Notes under the pieces: model-generated | The model's input: only the letters and a program-made list of their open reading frames with translations | Database searches by the model: none | What the model was told of the DNA's origin: nothing | Part shown: one piece after another, positions 41,514 through 49,712 of the stretch | How positions within the stretch are numbered: the stretch's first letter is position 1 | Layout of the letters: each line of letters starts with the position of its first letter | Source of the DNA: Spirochaetota bacterium | Lineage (GTDB): Bacteria; Spirochaetota; UBA4802; UBA5550 | Direction of reading: 5' to 3' | DNA: 64,000 bases | NCBI GenBank assembly: GCA_017999915.1 | Contig: JAGNKX010000012.1 | Coordinates: forward strand, 62,001 to 126,000 | Translations under genes and position numbers: made by a program

Positions 41514-42497
41514 ATGGTAAGGAGTCTAACTGTTTTATTGTATGTTCTGGGTTTCATTTCATACCTTCATGCCGGGGAGGTTCCAGGGAATGCGTTGCCC
41601 GGCCTTGTGTCCCCCAACGGTCTAAGGATGGATCTTGTCAATGGGTTTGAATCATGGCGTTTGATTTCCAGTCACGTCCGCGTCGACAGGAATGAAATGC
41701 ATATCATATGGGGGAATGATAGGGCAATGGATGCTTACAGGAAAGCCGGGTCCGGAGAGCCCCTTTTCGGGACAGGGGCTATCCTCGTAAAGGCGGGCTA
41801 TACGATGAAAAAAAATCACCATTTCGAGGATTCCATTGAACCGTCGCAGCTCCGGCGGATTGAATATATGATCAAGGATGAAAGGCGTTTTGCCGGTACC
41901 GGCGGATGGGGATATGCGCGTTTCCCCTACGATCCTCCCACAGGCTCATTTTCCGCATACGGAAATGATGCTGACTTTGCCCGTGAATGTTATCTTTGTC
42001 ATAGCCGGGTTAAAAGCAGGGATTATGTTTTTACCGGTCATATTAATTATTTTTCCAGGGACGACAAAGGTGGAATTGCCCTGGTCTCGCGGGCCGGCGT
42101 GACAGGTTCATTCCCAAAATGGAAATTGCACCCAATATTAAACGTCATATCGTTCCTGGTTTTGGCTGCAGGTATGGCCATTGCCCGTTTTTTGAAAAGA
42201 AAAAGGTGGTGGCTCAGGGCGCACGGGGCAGTCCAGGCTGCGGGAATCCTGATCCTGGCATGCGGCATTGCCGTAATGGCATCGGTCCTTGGTCCGGGGA
42301 ACCGTTCCACCATTCCCCATGCCTATTTCGGGCTGACCGCTTTTATCCTGCTTATCATCACGCTATGCGGCGGTATTATTGCCGTCAAGGTCCCGTCACT
42401 GGCAAAGATAATAAGGCCGATTCACCGATGGGCTGGCAGGATATCCATTGCCCTGATGTTATTCATAATTGTCATGGCCATAATAAGGCTCATATAG
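41514..42497 (+). CDS. Cytochrome P460-like domain fused to b561-like membrane domain
   Basis: The protein (about 327 residues) has a signal peptide (LTVLLYVLGFISYLHAG), then a P460-type domain (about 30-190) with WRLISSHVRVD, KKNHHFED and a haem c motif CYLCH in ARECYLCHSRVKSRDYVF. Residues about 205-327 form four membrane spans with histidines (KLHPILN, RAHGAVQAAG, IPHAYFGLTA, PIHRWAGRIS) like cytochrome b561. It could pass electrons between periplasm and membrane quinones. GGGAGG six bases before the ATG sets the start. The donor is unknown. Confidence 0.78.
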   Translation: MVRSLTVLLYVLGFISYLHAGEVPGNALPGLVSPNGLRMDLVNGFESWRLISSHVRVDRNEMHIIWGNDRAMDAYRKAGSGEPLFGTGAILVKAGYTMKKNHHFEDSIEPSQLRRIEYMIKDERRFAGTGGWGYARFPYDPPTGSFSAYGNDADFARECYLCHSRVKSRDYVFTGHINYFSRDDKGGIALVSRAGVTGSFPKWKLHPILNVISFLVLAAGMAIARFLKRKRWWLRAHGAVQAAGILILACGIAVMASVLGPGNRSTIPHAYFGLTAFILLIITLCGGIIAVKVPSLAKIIRPIHRWAGRISIALMLFIIVMAIIRLI

Positions 42498-42609
42498 CAG
42501 TCGGACTTAAGGCATATTTTTTTTGGAAATGTATTCAGTTCCCGTTGACTTTCCCTCCCGGCTGCATTATATTCAAGTAATTAATAAAATACTTTATAAG
42601 GACAATATC

Positions 42610-42714
42610 ATGAATAACAAATATACAATATGCCTTGACTCTGAGTGCTCCCGATCCAGAGAGATTACCCGTAAGAATCTGGATGATTTTTTTGAAAGAT
42701 TAGCCTGGATATAA
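42610..42714 (+). CDS. Small ORF, uncertain
   Basis: A 34-codon ORF begins at an ATG with AAGGACAATATC upstream, giving MNNKYTICLDSECSRSREIT and a charged end (LDDFFERLAWI). No family is recognised and it may be chance. The rest of the gap 42498-42887 shows no gene, except for a GGAGG ribosome site at its end for the next gene. Confidence 0.3.
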   Translation: MNNKYTICLDSECSRSREITRKNLDDFFERLAWI

Positions 42715-42887
42715 GAGCTGCACGGCTGCTATACGTAAGATGTTCACCGGCTGGAGCCAGTAGTCGGAAAGTGGAGAGGACCACAATTGCGGTTCCGGAG
42801 ATGTCGGATTGGATTGAAGGAAAAGAACGCGCAGCACCGATTTAATCGTCGTCACGGCACCAGCCGTGATCGTAGAAGGAGGCTGTT

Positions 42888-43964
42888 ATGACACAAAGAC
42901 ACGCGCACCTGGTGGGCAGCATGCCCTATAAGGACGAGAAGTCCGCCATGGAAAAAGCGCTGCGCTATCTTGGCCCGCGGCTGCTATCGCTCCCTGACGG
43001 CGAGATCGGCAGAAAATCGGAGCGCCACTCCCACGGCGAGCGCCTGGGGTGGATCCAATGGGTGATCGAGCGATTCGAGAAGAGCCCAGCCTTCGAAATG
43101 GTGAAAAAACCGAGGTATGACCCGATTAACGGCCTCTGGGCCGACTATGAATCGGGCGTGCGCTACAGGCTGAAGGTGCCGCGCCGGTCACTGTACCGGA
43201 ATCTGGATTTCGGGTATATCGATTATTTCAAAATGGGGTATGGCGCATTCAAGAAAATGCAGAAGGAACACAGGCGAAATGACCTTCTCTACCAGTTCGG
43301 CATTCCGGGAGCCCTGGCCATTTCCGTATTCAGCCTGGGACTGCTGCAGGGTATCCGGACAAGGAAGATATTCGAGGACCGTCTCGCCCATGAGGTGAAC
43401 GCCATCAATCGGATTTCCGACGGCAATATTCTCTTTCAGATAGAGGTTCCCATCGAACTGGGCGTGTACTTAAAGGCGCCGCGCCTGCTAAAGTCCCTAA
43501 CCGCGCGGTGGGCGGTGCGAAGCATCATCTCCCTTGTCAACAAGATGGACAGGAACGCTCGAATCGGCGTTCACCTCTGCCTTGGGGATCTGAATAACCG
43601 TCCCTTCAGCCTTATCGGCGATGCGGGCCCCCTCGTGGATTTTGCGAACCGTATCGCGGCGATCTGGCCCCTGGACCGCAAACTGGAGTTCGTCCATTTC
43701 CCCCTGGCAATGGGGAACATACCGCCCAGCACCCGGGCCGGCTTCTACGAGCCGTTTCGACGCCTTGCCCTGCCGGCAGGCACCAGGATCATTGCGGGAT
43801 TCATTCACGAGGGACTGAACGACCAGGACCACCGGTATATCCTGAAGATGATAGAAAAGGCAGCGGGCCGCAGCGTCGATGTTTCCTCATCCTGCGGGTT
43901 CGGACGCCGGACCGCGGAAACGACGGAGCTTCTACTGAAGAAAACAGCCCTCCTGGCTGGATGA
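42888..43964 (+). CDS. MetE/UROD-like TIM-barrel protein
   Basis: The 358-residue protein has the outline of cobalamin-independent methionine synthase C-terminal domains and relatives: HLVGSMPYKDEKSAM, LLSLPDGEIGRKSERHS, IGVHLCLGDLNNRP, ELGVYL and VSSSCGFGRRTAE. The HLC and SCGFGRR segments match the zinc-binding His-x-Cys and Cys of MetE-type thiol methyltransferases, so zinc binding is likely. It lacks MetE's N-terminal half and may act on another thiol or serve as an unrelated lyase. GGAGG precedes the ATG. It stands alone, converging on a membrane protein. Confidence 0.7.
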   Translation: MTQRHAHLVGSMPYKDEKSAMEKALRYLGPRLLSLPDGEIGRKSERHSHGERLGWIQWVIERFEKSPAFEMVKKPRYDPINGLWADYESGVRYRLKVPRRSLYRNLDFGYIDYFKMGYGAFKKMQKEHRRNDLLYQFGIPGALAISVFSLGLLQGIRTRKIFEDRLAHEVNAINRISDGNILFQIEVPIELGVYLKAPRLLKSLTARWAVRSIISLVNKMDRNARIGVHLCLGDLNNRPFSLIGDAGPLVDFANRIAAIWPLDRKLEFVHFPLAMGNIPPSTRAGFYEPFRRLALPAGTRIIAGFIHEGLNDQDHRYILKMIEKAAGRSVDVSSSCGFGRRTAETTELLLKKTALLAG

Positions 43965-44011
43965 GGGGATGGCTGGGATCATCAGGCGATCAGATTGCGG
44001 CAATGCGCCGA

Positions 44012-44590
44012 TCATGAAAAAGCCAGCATTCCCAGGAAAACCGCCATCACGACTGAATCGGCGATGAGAGGCGCCATGCCGATATAGAACCGCCCGGTAT
44101 CGTCCAGATCGTAATAGATCACGTAGCAGACCAGCGCGGCGACCGTGAAGATCGCCACCAGCGCGGCCATTGCAACGGCGTGGCCCGCTCCGAATCGGCC
44201 CGTGCCGTGGAGCACGGCGACCGCGGAGAGGACCAGCGTGGCCCAGAGGTGTATTATCAGCAGCTCCGATGTCACAACCCGGTGGAAGACCATGGACGTT
44301 ACCGTGAGAAGAACGAAGAACAGGGCAATGCCGCCGCCGATGATATATCTCACCGGCAATCCCCTCGATTCTTCCGAAAGGGAGTTGATGCCGCCGGCCA
44401 TCATCCCAATGGCCGCGCATCCCGTGATGAATGCGGCGGCGATGTAGAACGCGGCCGCCGATCCGCCCGATGAATGGGGATGAAAGGAAACGGCCCACCA
44501 GGCCAGGTAAAAGAGGCTGCACAGCAGAAGAAGCAGGCTGCCCCCGAATATCTGCCAGAGCGGAAAGGTGAAACCGCGGAAAAAGGTCAT
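44012..44590 (-). CDS. Hypothetical membrane protein with about six spans
   Basis: The 192-residue protein is almost wholly hydrophobic, with spans such as IFGGSLLLLLCSLFYLAWW, IGGGIALFFVLLTVTSMVF and AVAMAALVAIFTVAALVCY. Short loops carry a few histidines (SFHPHSSGG, VFHRVVTS, IIHLW) that could bind haem or metal, but no family is recognised. The ATG at 44590 has GGGGGA upstream; longer in-frame starts run into the hairpin repeats. Confidence 0.65.
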   Translation of the reverse strand: MTFFRGFTFPLWQIFGGSLLLLLCSLFYLAWWAVSFHPHSSGGSAAAFYIAAAFITGCAAIGMMAGGINSLSEESRGLPVRYIIGGGIALFFVLLTVTSMVFHRVVTSELLIIHLWATLVLSAVAVLHGTGRFGAGHAVAMAALVAIFTVAALVCYVIYYDLDDTGRFYIGMAPLIADSVVMAVFLGMLAFS

Positions 44591-44621
44591 GGTGTTCCCC
44601 CTTGATCGGAGCGCGCGCAAA

Positions 44622-44642
44622 CCCCGGAGCTCTGCTCCGGGG
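44622..44642. terminator. Hairpin CCCCGGAGC/GCTCCGGGG
   Basis: Perfect 9-bp arms around TCT lie just upstream of the membrane protein gene. No T-run follows on either strand, so this is a repeat-like hairpin or weak terminator, not a proven one. It is 32 bp from the second hairpin repeat. Confidence 0.45.
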
Positions 44643-44673
44643 ATGAGAGCGCGCAAAACATTATGCGACTAAA

Positions 44674-44697
44674 TACCCCGTAGCTTGCTGCGGGGTA
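44674..44697. repeat. Hairpin repeat, copy 2 (terminator-like)
   Basis: TACCCCGTAGC and GCTGCGGGGTA flank TT and are followed by TTTTATA. The core is identical to the hairpin at 4338-4360. The T-run on the plus side would allow termination of plus-strand transcripts. Confidence 0.65.
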
Positions 44698-44849
44698 TTT
44701 TATACCGTGATCATGTAAGATAGTAGTTTTCATAGGCCCCCTGTCAATGTAAATGCGGAAAAATCGGCACGGCCCGGGCCCGGCCGGCGCCCCTTCAGGC
44801 GGGCCTTTTCGGACATTGGCGATGTGACATCCTCTGAGGCCCGGGAGGA

Positions 44850-44878
44850 TTGACAAAATAGTACAAATGTAATATAAT
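44850..44878 (+). promoter_or_regulatory. Consensus sigma-70 promoter P1
   Basis: TTGACA (44850-44855) and TATAAT (44873-44878) are separated by exactly 17 bp, a full consensus match. It drives the Ig-like lipoprotein gene with a leader of about 160 nt. The leader holds a 13-codon ATG ORF but nothing recognised as a riboswitch. Confidence 0.7.
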
Positions 44879-44948
44879 TGTTTATTATTTTGCACCGGGA
44901 ATCATTGTCCATGCCGCTAAGTTTGGACCTTGATTTAGGCAATAGATA

Positions 44949-44977
44949 TTGACAGGTTGATTTTATATTAATATATT
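44949..44977 (+). promoter_or_regulatory. Sigma-70 promoter P2
   Basis: TTGACA (44949-44954), 17 bp, TATATT (44972-44977). It lies about 100 bp downstream of P1 and points to the same gene, with a leader of about 65 nt. Confidence 0.6.
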
Positions 44978-45047
44978 AATTATATTCTCACGATGATATA
45001 GTGACGGCATCGTTTGTAAGATTTTTATTGTGTTGTGATGGTTTCAT

Positions 45048-45464
45048 ATGAAAATCGTTAACAGGTTTATCTCTTTAGGACTTTTTCTCCTGGCCATGGG
45101 GTTGACGGCGGGGTGCGGTTCCACTAATAGCAGCGACAATTCCCTTATGACGCTATTGTCGTCATCTCCCTTGGTGTTAGCCACGACCCCGGCCAACGGC
45201 GCCACGGGGGTTTCCACTGCGTCGCCGGTGGTGATCACCTTCAATAAGACCATTAATTCCGTATCGGTGACCTCTTCGTCATTCAGCTTTTCTCCCGCAG
45301 TGACGGGCACCTACTCGGTTAACAGCATTGCCGTAACCTTTGTCCCCACCACCGGTTTTACCGCGGGCACAACCTATACGGTGACCATACCATCGGGCGG
45401 TATTACGGACACGGACGGGTATGCGGTCATGCTAGAGAGTAAGTTCACGTTTACCACTGAATAA
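45048..45464 (+). CDS. Lipoprotein with one bacterial Ig-like (Big_5) domain
   Basis: The 138-residue protein has a signal peptide with a lipobox (LTAGC, Cys23) followed by a serine/asparagine-rich linker. Residues about 42-138 form a Big_5 Ig-like domain: TTPANGATGVSTASPVVITF, IAVTFVPTTGFTAGTTYTV and SGGITDTDGYAV. Such domains usually occur in tandem in large surface proteins; a single-domain lipoprotein is small. Two strong promoters and a terminator frame it as a well-expressed single gene. Function unknown. Confidence 0.85.
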   Translation: MKIVNRFISLGLFLLAMGLTAGCGSTNSSDNSLMTLLSSSPLVLATTPANGATGVSTASPVVITFNKTINSVSVTSSSFSFSPAVTGTYSVNSIAVTFVPTTGFTAGTTYTVTIPSGGITDTDGYAVMLESKFTFTTE

Positions 45465-45487
45465 TCCTCCAGGGTGTTATGATAACA

Positions 45488-45520
45488 AAAAAGGGCGCTC
45501 TCCCGTGAAGCGTCCTTTTT
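45488..45520. terminator. Bidirectional rho-independent terminator
   Basis: AAAAAGGGCGCT and AGCGTCCTTTTT form a hairpin with one mismatch, with A- and T-runs at its ends. It sits between the convergent lipoprotein and Spy-like genes and can serve both. Confidence 0.75.
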
Positions 45521-45573
45521 ACTTGCCCATGGACCGCTATGGGTGATGACAATCAACCGTACCGGGCGCCGGC

Positions 45574-46158
45574 CTACATATCCGGCCCAAAGCCATCGGG
45601 ACCGAAGGGGCCCGGTCCGAAATCATCCGGGCCAAAGAGATCCGGACCAAATGCGTCCGGGCCGAAAGGATCTGGACCAAAACCCCAGGGTCCGAAGCCG
45701 CCAGGTCCGGGGCCCTTACCCATCATCGGGGGCGTCATGGGCCGCTTCATCGTATCCCTTTGTTCTGCGGTGAGAACACTGTCCATGTCCAGGCGGCGCC
45801 GGATGTTCATCACATGCATGTCCGCCTCCAGATCGGATATTTCCTTTATAAGCGTTCTGACCGCGTTGATGTCAACGGGGTCCTCGAGGAGCATTCTCTG
45901 CAGCCGGATGCGGCGTGGCGCGATTTTTTCCCGGTAATCGAGCGTTCTCTTTTCATGGTCCCTGTCTATGACCGCGATCTTTTTCACCTGCTCGTCCGAG
46001 AGGCGCGGCTCTCTGTCCATCCTGGAGCGATCGTCAGGGCGCGGCGCCTTCTTGCTGCAGGAGGAGCTGTTTTTCCCTTCCGCGTGCAGCGCCTGCAGCG
46101 GCTGGATCGTCAGCATCGCCGTTGTGATAATAATTGCCAGCTTGATAGTCCTTCTCAT
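45574..46158 (-). CDS. Spy/CpxP-like periplasmic protein with FGPD-repeat tail
   Basis: The 194-residue protein has a signal peptide (ending near LHAEG), then a charged helical part (about 45-145) with LSDEQVKKIAVIDRDHEKRT and SVLTAEQRDTMKRPM, close to the LTxxQ pattern of Spy/CpxP-type periplasmic chaperones and metal-stress proteins. The last 40 or so residues are a run of FGPDx units (FGPDPFGPDAFGPDLFGPD and on). The repeat DNA is also visible between 45574 and 45700. A tail this regular is unusual; it could be surface-bound or metal-binding through its aspartates. Confidence 0.75.
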   Translation of the reverse strand: MRRTIKLAIIITTAMLTIQPLQALHAEGKNSSSCSKKAPRPDDRSRMDREPRLSDEQVKKIAVIDRDHEKRTLDYREKIAPRRIRLQRMLLEDPVDINAVRTLIKEISDLEADMHVMNIRRRLDMDSVLTAEQRDTMKRPMTPPMMGKGPGPGGFGPWGFGPDPFGPDAFGPDLFGPDDFGPGPFGPDGFGPDM

Positions 46159-46320
46159 CGGTCTTTCTCCTTTTTGTTAATAAATCGGATTGATCTTCAG
46201 GCTCCCTTCATGTCGCCTTTCTTTTAAATTACACAGGATACCACCAGGAGTCGTCCCGTCCGCTAAGGATAGACCGGTTTAGCTTAAAAAAAGTATGACC
46301 TGGAAGGCTATCGCATATGA

Positions 46321-46500
46321 CAAGGCCTATGGCAGGGCACATTTCAGGCTTCAATACTCGCAGATATCCGCAAAAAGGAATGGTTGGACAATATATTTGG
46401 CTGCAGGACCCTGATGCTCCTCGCGGGCATTATCGCGTTCCTGTTCCAGGAAATCCGCAAGGATTCAGAGGTGGCCCGATTCCGCCTTACAGGGCGTTGA
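46321..46500 (+). other. Possible gene remnant
   Basis: A 60-codon open stretch without a usable start reads like protein, with EWLDNIFGCR, a hydrophobic LMLLAGIIAFLFQEIRKD and a clean stop. It overlaps the end of the minus-strand MotA-like gene by 14 bp. No family is recognised. It may be the decayed end of a lost gene or chance. Apart from it, 46159-46486 shows nothing. Confidence 0.25.
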
Positions 46501-46951
46501 GCTTTTTTTGCACTGCGCTTTTAAAGGGCACCGTAACAAGGAGCATGGCTAATGCCAGATAGAGAATTGCAATAAAGTCAACCGCCATCCATCCCGACAG
46601 GACCCTGGCGCTGTTGTCGTATCCCTTCCACACGGCGCCCAGGATCATGATGATCCCGAGAAAAACCGCCACTACCGTTGAAGCGATCATCAGCGTCTGG
46701 GCCGTTGAAAAGAAGAGGAGGGCGTTTTTCAGTTCCTTTTCAGTGGCCCCGCTTTTTTCCATGGCCGCCCGGAACGCGCCTATGATCTCGCCTGGACCGT
46801 AATGACTCAGCAGCATGAGAATGGTCGGCCCCAGGACCAGGGCAAGCGATGGAGCGTCGATCATCAATAGCAGATCCGACTTTGCTATTATTACGGCCAG
46901 AACAAAAATACCCGTCGTTAGCAAGAAATACACGATAAACGTCTTTTTCAT
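46487..46951 (-). CDS. MotA/TolQ-like small membrane protein
   Basis: The 154-residue protein has four hydrophobic spans, and the segment MIDAPSLALVLGPTILMLLSHYGPGEIIGAF recalls the second span and loop of MotA, though split here over more than one motif and lacking MotA's large cytoplasmic domain. The last part (WMAVDFIAILYLALAMLLVTVPF) resembles MotA/TolQ spans 3-4. It is the third gene of the ECF sigma operon and overlaps the preceding gene by 4 bp. It is not a normal motor stator; a role with the sigma system is inferred from position. Confidence 0.6.
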   Translation of the reverse strand: MKKTFIVYFLLTTGIFVLAVIIAKSDLLLMIDAPSLALVLGPTILMLLSHYGPGEIIGAFRAAMEKSGATEKELKNALLFFSTAQTLMIASTVVAVFLGIIMILGAVWKGYDNSARVLSGWMAVDFIAILYLALAMLLVTVPFKSAVQKKLNAL

Positions 46952-47259
46952 AATGCGCCTCCGTCATCCCTGTTTTTTTTAATTATAATTATCAAACTCT
47001 CTAGAGAGTCCGTCAGCCGGGCTTCAATATTATACCGGTCAATGATCGCGGCCATTCTCTGTTCAAGATGCGAGGGCTGATTATATCCGGAAATCGTCGC
47101 CATTACAATCAGGCCTATCAGGACCGTGTGAAAGGCGAAGGCAAACACCGGCGACCCGGCACCCCGTCCGTTTCTTTTCACAACGGGGATGGCGCCGGCA
47201 ACGGTGACCGCATCCACCTGTTCCCGGTAATAACCGCGCAGCGCTTTATTAAGTTTCAT
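46948..47259 (-). CDS. Small single-span protein, candidate anti-sigma factor
   Basis: The 103-residue protein has a basic N-terminal part of about 35 residues, one span (VFAFAFHTVLIGLIVMATI) and a charged C-terminal tail (ARLTDSLESLIIIIKKNRDDG). It starts one base after the sigma gene stop and overlaps the next gene by 4 bp. That position and topology fit an anti-sigma factor, but no ZAS zinc motif (His-x3-Cys-x2-Cys) is present, so the call is from context only. Confidence 0.5.
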   Translation of the reverse strand: MKLNKALRGYYREQVDAVTVAGAIPVVKRNGRGAGSPVFAFAFHTVLIGLIVMATISGYNQPSHLEQRMAAIIDRYNIEARLTDSLESLIIIIKKNRDDGGAL

Positions 47260-47260
47260 G

Positions 47261-47809
47261 TCAGAGCCACTCCTTGAGGTCCCGGCGCAGGCGGCCCTCC
47301 AGGGCCCGCATCCTGGTCTTCACGCTGTTTTCATTCATGCCTATGACGGCGCCGATCGTTTTATACCGGAGCCCTTCGAAATGCCTCAGGTACACTATTT
47401 CGCGGTCGGCCTCATCCATTCCCCGCAGGCTTTCGTGTATGGCCCGATGCAGCTCCCCCCGGCACGCCGCCTCGAAGGGGTCCGGCTCCCCGCCGTCGCA
47501 GTCACGGAATTGCTCGCCGCAGGGCCTGCAGTCAGCCCTTCTTTTGTAATCAATGCAGTGGTGCCGGGCAATGGCGTAGATCCAGCCATTGAGGGAAGAG
47601 CCGCTCCTGAACCGGTCCAGGCCGTTATAGACCTTCATCATGATCTCCTGGAGCAGGTCCTCGCCGTCCTCCCCGGGGCAATGCATCACCGATGTTATAT
47701 AATAATAGAGCTTCTTCCGGTATCTCTCCCAAATGTGCGTGAACAGGCTCTCCCTGTCCCCGGTCAGTGCGCTGATGAGCGCCATGTCGATCAATTCCAC
47801 TGGTTTCAT
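47261..47809 (-). CDS. ECF-type RNA polymerase sigma factor
   Basis: The 182-residue protein has sigma region 2 (IWERYRKKLYYYITSVM, EDLLQEIMMKVYNGLDRF, LNGWIYAIARHHCIDYKRR) and region 4 (LRGMDEADREIVYLRHFEGL, YKTIGAVIGMNENSVKTRM). Region 1.1 and 3 are absent, as in ECF factors. A Cys-containing linker (CRPCGEQFRDC) joins the two regions and might sense redox or metal. It leads an operon with a small membrane protein and a MotA-like protein. A truncated copy of its 5' end lies at 50931-51038. Confidence 0.92.
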   Translation of the reverse strand: MKPVELIDMALISALTGDRESLFTHIWERYRKKLYYYITSVMHCPGEDGEDLLQEIMMKVYNGLDRFRSGSSLNGWIYAIARHHCIDYKRRADCRPCGEQFRDCDGGEPDPFEAACRGELHRAIHESLRGMDEADREIVYLRHFEGLRYKTIGAVIGMNENSVKTRMRALEGRLRRDLKEWL

Positions 47810-48095
47810 GTTTCTGATAATTAATACGATAAGGGATGAGAAAACGATTTAAATTTTCTACGAAGCAGCGCTTTTTTTAACGCAGATCCCGGGGATGCAG
47901 CGGATCTGTTCCCGCGCTGATACTGCCGAACCATCTGAACCAGTATGGGACATGGAACCGTTTATTTCAACATAAAAAAGCGCGGGAAAATGGAGTGGAA
48001 TTTCCCGGACACATAAAAATACCTTGTCAAGCAGACGAATATATCCTACAGTCCTACACGCACCCGGGAATCACGGAATCAGAGCGGAGGTCACC

Positions 48096-49640
48096 ATGAG
48101 CGTCATCGACCGGTTTTTTCTCAGGACATACGAAAAGTCGGATTTCAGGGAAAAGCAGCGGGCCAGGGACCTGGTCATCACTTCCGGCGCCATAGCCTTG
48201 TTGCTGCTGTTCCTGTGGCTTTTCCTGGTCGTAGTGCAGGGGAGAAGAATCACCGACATCACAAACCTGGCGATTGCCGTCCTGCAGATAATAATAGTGC
48301 TGGCCCTGGCGCTCACGAAAAAGGGGAAGGTCGTGGCCGCCTCGCACCTGCTGCTGGTGCCCATGGCTCTGGTGGTGTGGGTCAACCTCTTCGTGAGCAT
48401 GGGTAAGATCCCTGTAATCCGGGTGATCAACGGCATCGGACTGGTCTTCCCGGTCATCGGTCTCGTCTCCCTGCTGATGAACCGCGCCTCCGTCCTGGTC
48501 TACACCCTGTTTCACATGCTACTCTTGGCCCTGTACTGTTACCTGCTGGACCGGGGAGGTTACCTCACCAGGCCCGAGGCGTACAGCTATTTCGTCGATT
48601 TCGGGCTTGGCATCATCATGCTGAGCATCATCAGCAGCAGGATTTTAGGAAACAGCGACAGGGCCAACAGCTCGATCGCCACCGCGCTGGAGGAGGCCAC
48701 CCGCAGGGGTGAGAGCATACGGACCATCCTGGACCGGACGAACAGCGCCGCGGCGCTCCTGTCCCAGTCCGCCGACGGCCTGGCTCAGACCACGCAGATT
48801 TTTTCATCGAACGCGCAGTCGCAGGCGGCCTCGGTGGAGCAGATCACCGCCTCGGTGGAGGAGGTGACGGCCAGCGGCGAGGGGATATTCGCCATCGCCC
48901 AGAAGCAGGCGTCGCTTTCCGGCAAGGTGAGCGGGGACATGGACAGCCTTTACGGCATCGTCTCCATGGAAGGGGAGAAGATGCAGGACGCCCTGGCCAT
49001 CCGGGACAGGCTCAACGAGATGGTGGCGAAATCCAAGGACGAGATACAGCATCTTCTCGATGTGATGTCTGTGGCGGCGTCGAAATTCAAGGGCGTGCAG
49101 GACACCGTGAGCATCATCGAGGACATATCCGACAAGATCAACCTCCTGTCTCTGAACGCCGCCATCGAGGCGGCACGCGCCGGGGAATACGGGAGGGGCT
49201 TCGCGGTGGTGGCCGACGAGATAGGGAAGCTGGCGGACAGCACCTCCTCCAACCTCAAGACCATCAACGACATGTTCAACATGAGCAACCAGGAGATCAC
49301 CAACGTGTACGGCCGGCTGGAGGGCTTCGTGAGCTCGTTGAACAAGATGATCGAGCACATCGCTGAGTTCAGCCACCGGATCGACCTCGTGGTGGAGATG
49401 ACCGAGCAGGATCTTGCGCTGAACAGGGTCGCCCGGGAGTCGCTGGGGGATCTTTCCGGGGAGGCGGACAACGTGCTGAGCGCCGCCACCGAGCAGAAGC
49501 TGGCGCTGGAGGAGATCGCAAAAAGCCTGTCGATGATCAACAGCACCACCCAGGAGATCGCCATGGGCGCCAGGGATCTTTCCGCAACGACGAAGGAATT
49601 GGCTGAAAGGGCCCAGGAGCTGAAGGAACTGTCGGTATAG
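48096..49640 (+). CDS. Methyl-accepting chemotaxis protein with polytopic membrane sensor
   Basis: The 514-residue receptor has about six membrane spans in its first 185 residues ([31 protein letters not shown] and others), no HAMP domain and no large periplasmic loop. The signalling tip is seen in [30 protein letters not shown]. The membrane domain probably senses something in or at the membrane. CGGAGG before the ATG at 48096 supports this start over an earlier in-frame ATG at 48024. The 266-bp gap upstream (47830-48095) shows no gene. Confidence 0.9.
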   Translation: MSVIDRFFLRTYEKSDFREKQRARDLVITSGAIALLLLFLWLFLVVVQGRRITDITNLAIAVLQIIIVLALALTKKGKVVAASHLLLVPMALVVWVNLFVSMGKIPVIRVINGIGLVFPVIGLVSLLMNRASVLVYTLFHMLLLALYCYLLDRGGYLTRPEAYSYFVDFGLGIIMLSIISSRILGNSDRANSSIATALEEATRRGESIRTILDRTNSAAALLSQSADGLAQTTQIFSSNAQSQAASVEQITASVEEVTASGEGIFAIAQKQASLSGKVSGDMDSLYGIVSMEGEKMQDALAIRDRLNEMVAKSKDEIQHLLDVMSVAASKFKGVQDTVSIIEDISDKINLLSLNAAIEAARAGEYGRGFAVVADEIGKLADSTSSNLKTINDMFNMSNQEITNVYGRLEGFVSSLNKMIEHIAEFSHRIDLVVEMTEQDLALNRVARESLGDLSGEADNVLSAATEQKLALEEIAKSLSMINSTTQEIAMGARDLSATTKELAERAQELKELSV

Positions 49641-49712
49641 GCGGCGACGGCCGCCGCGGGGATCACGGCGGGCCCTCCGGTACAGGACAGCATTACGATT
49701 CAGGAGGACATC

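Noticed and set aside
44910-44952. Thirteen-codon ORF in the leader of the Ig-like lipoprotein gene, considered as a leader peptide
   Set aside because: No ribosome site, no run of a single amino acid and no attenuator hairpin after it.
45574-45710. 15-bp tandem repeats considered as a CRISPR-like array
   Set aside because: They are in frame, code for FGPDx units and lack unique spacers.
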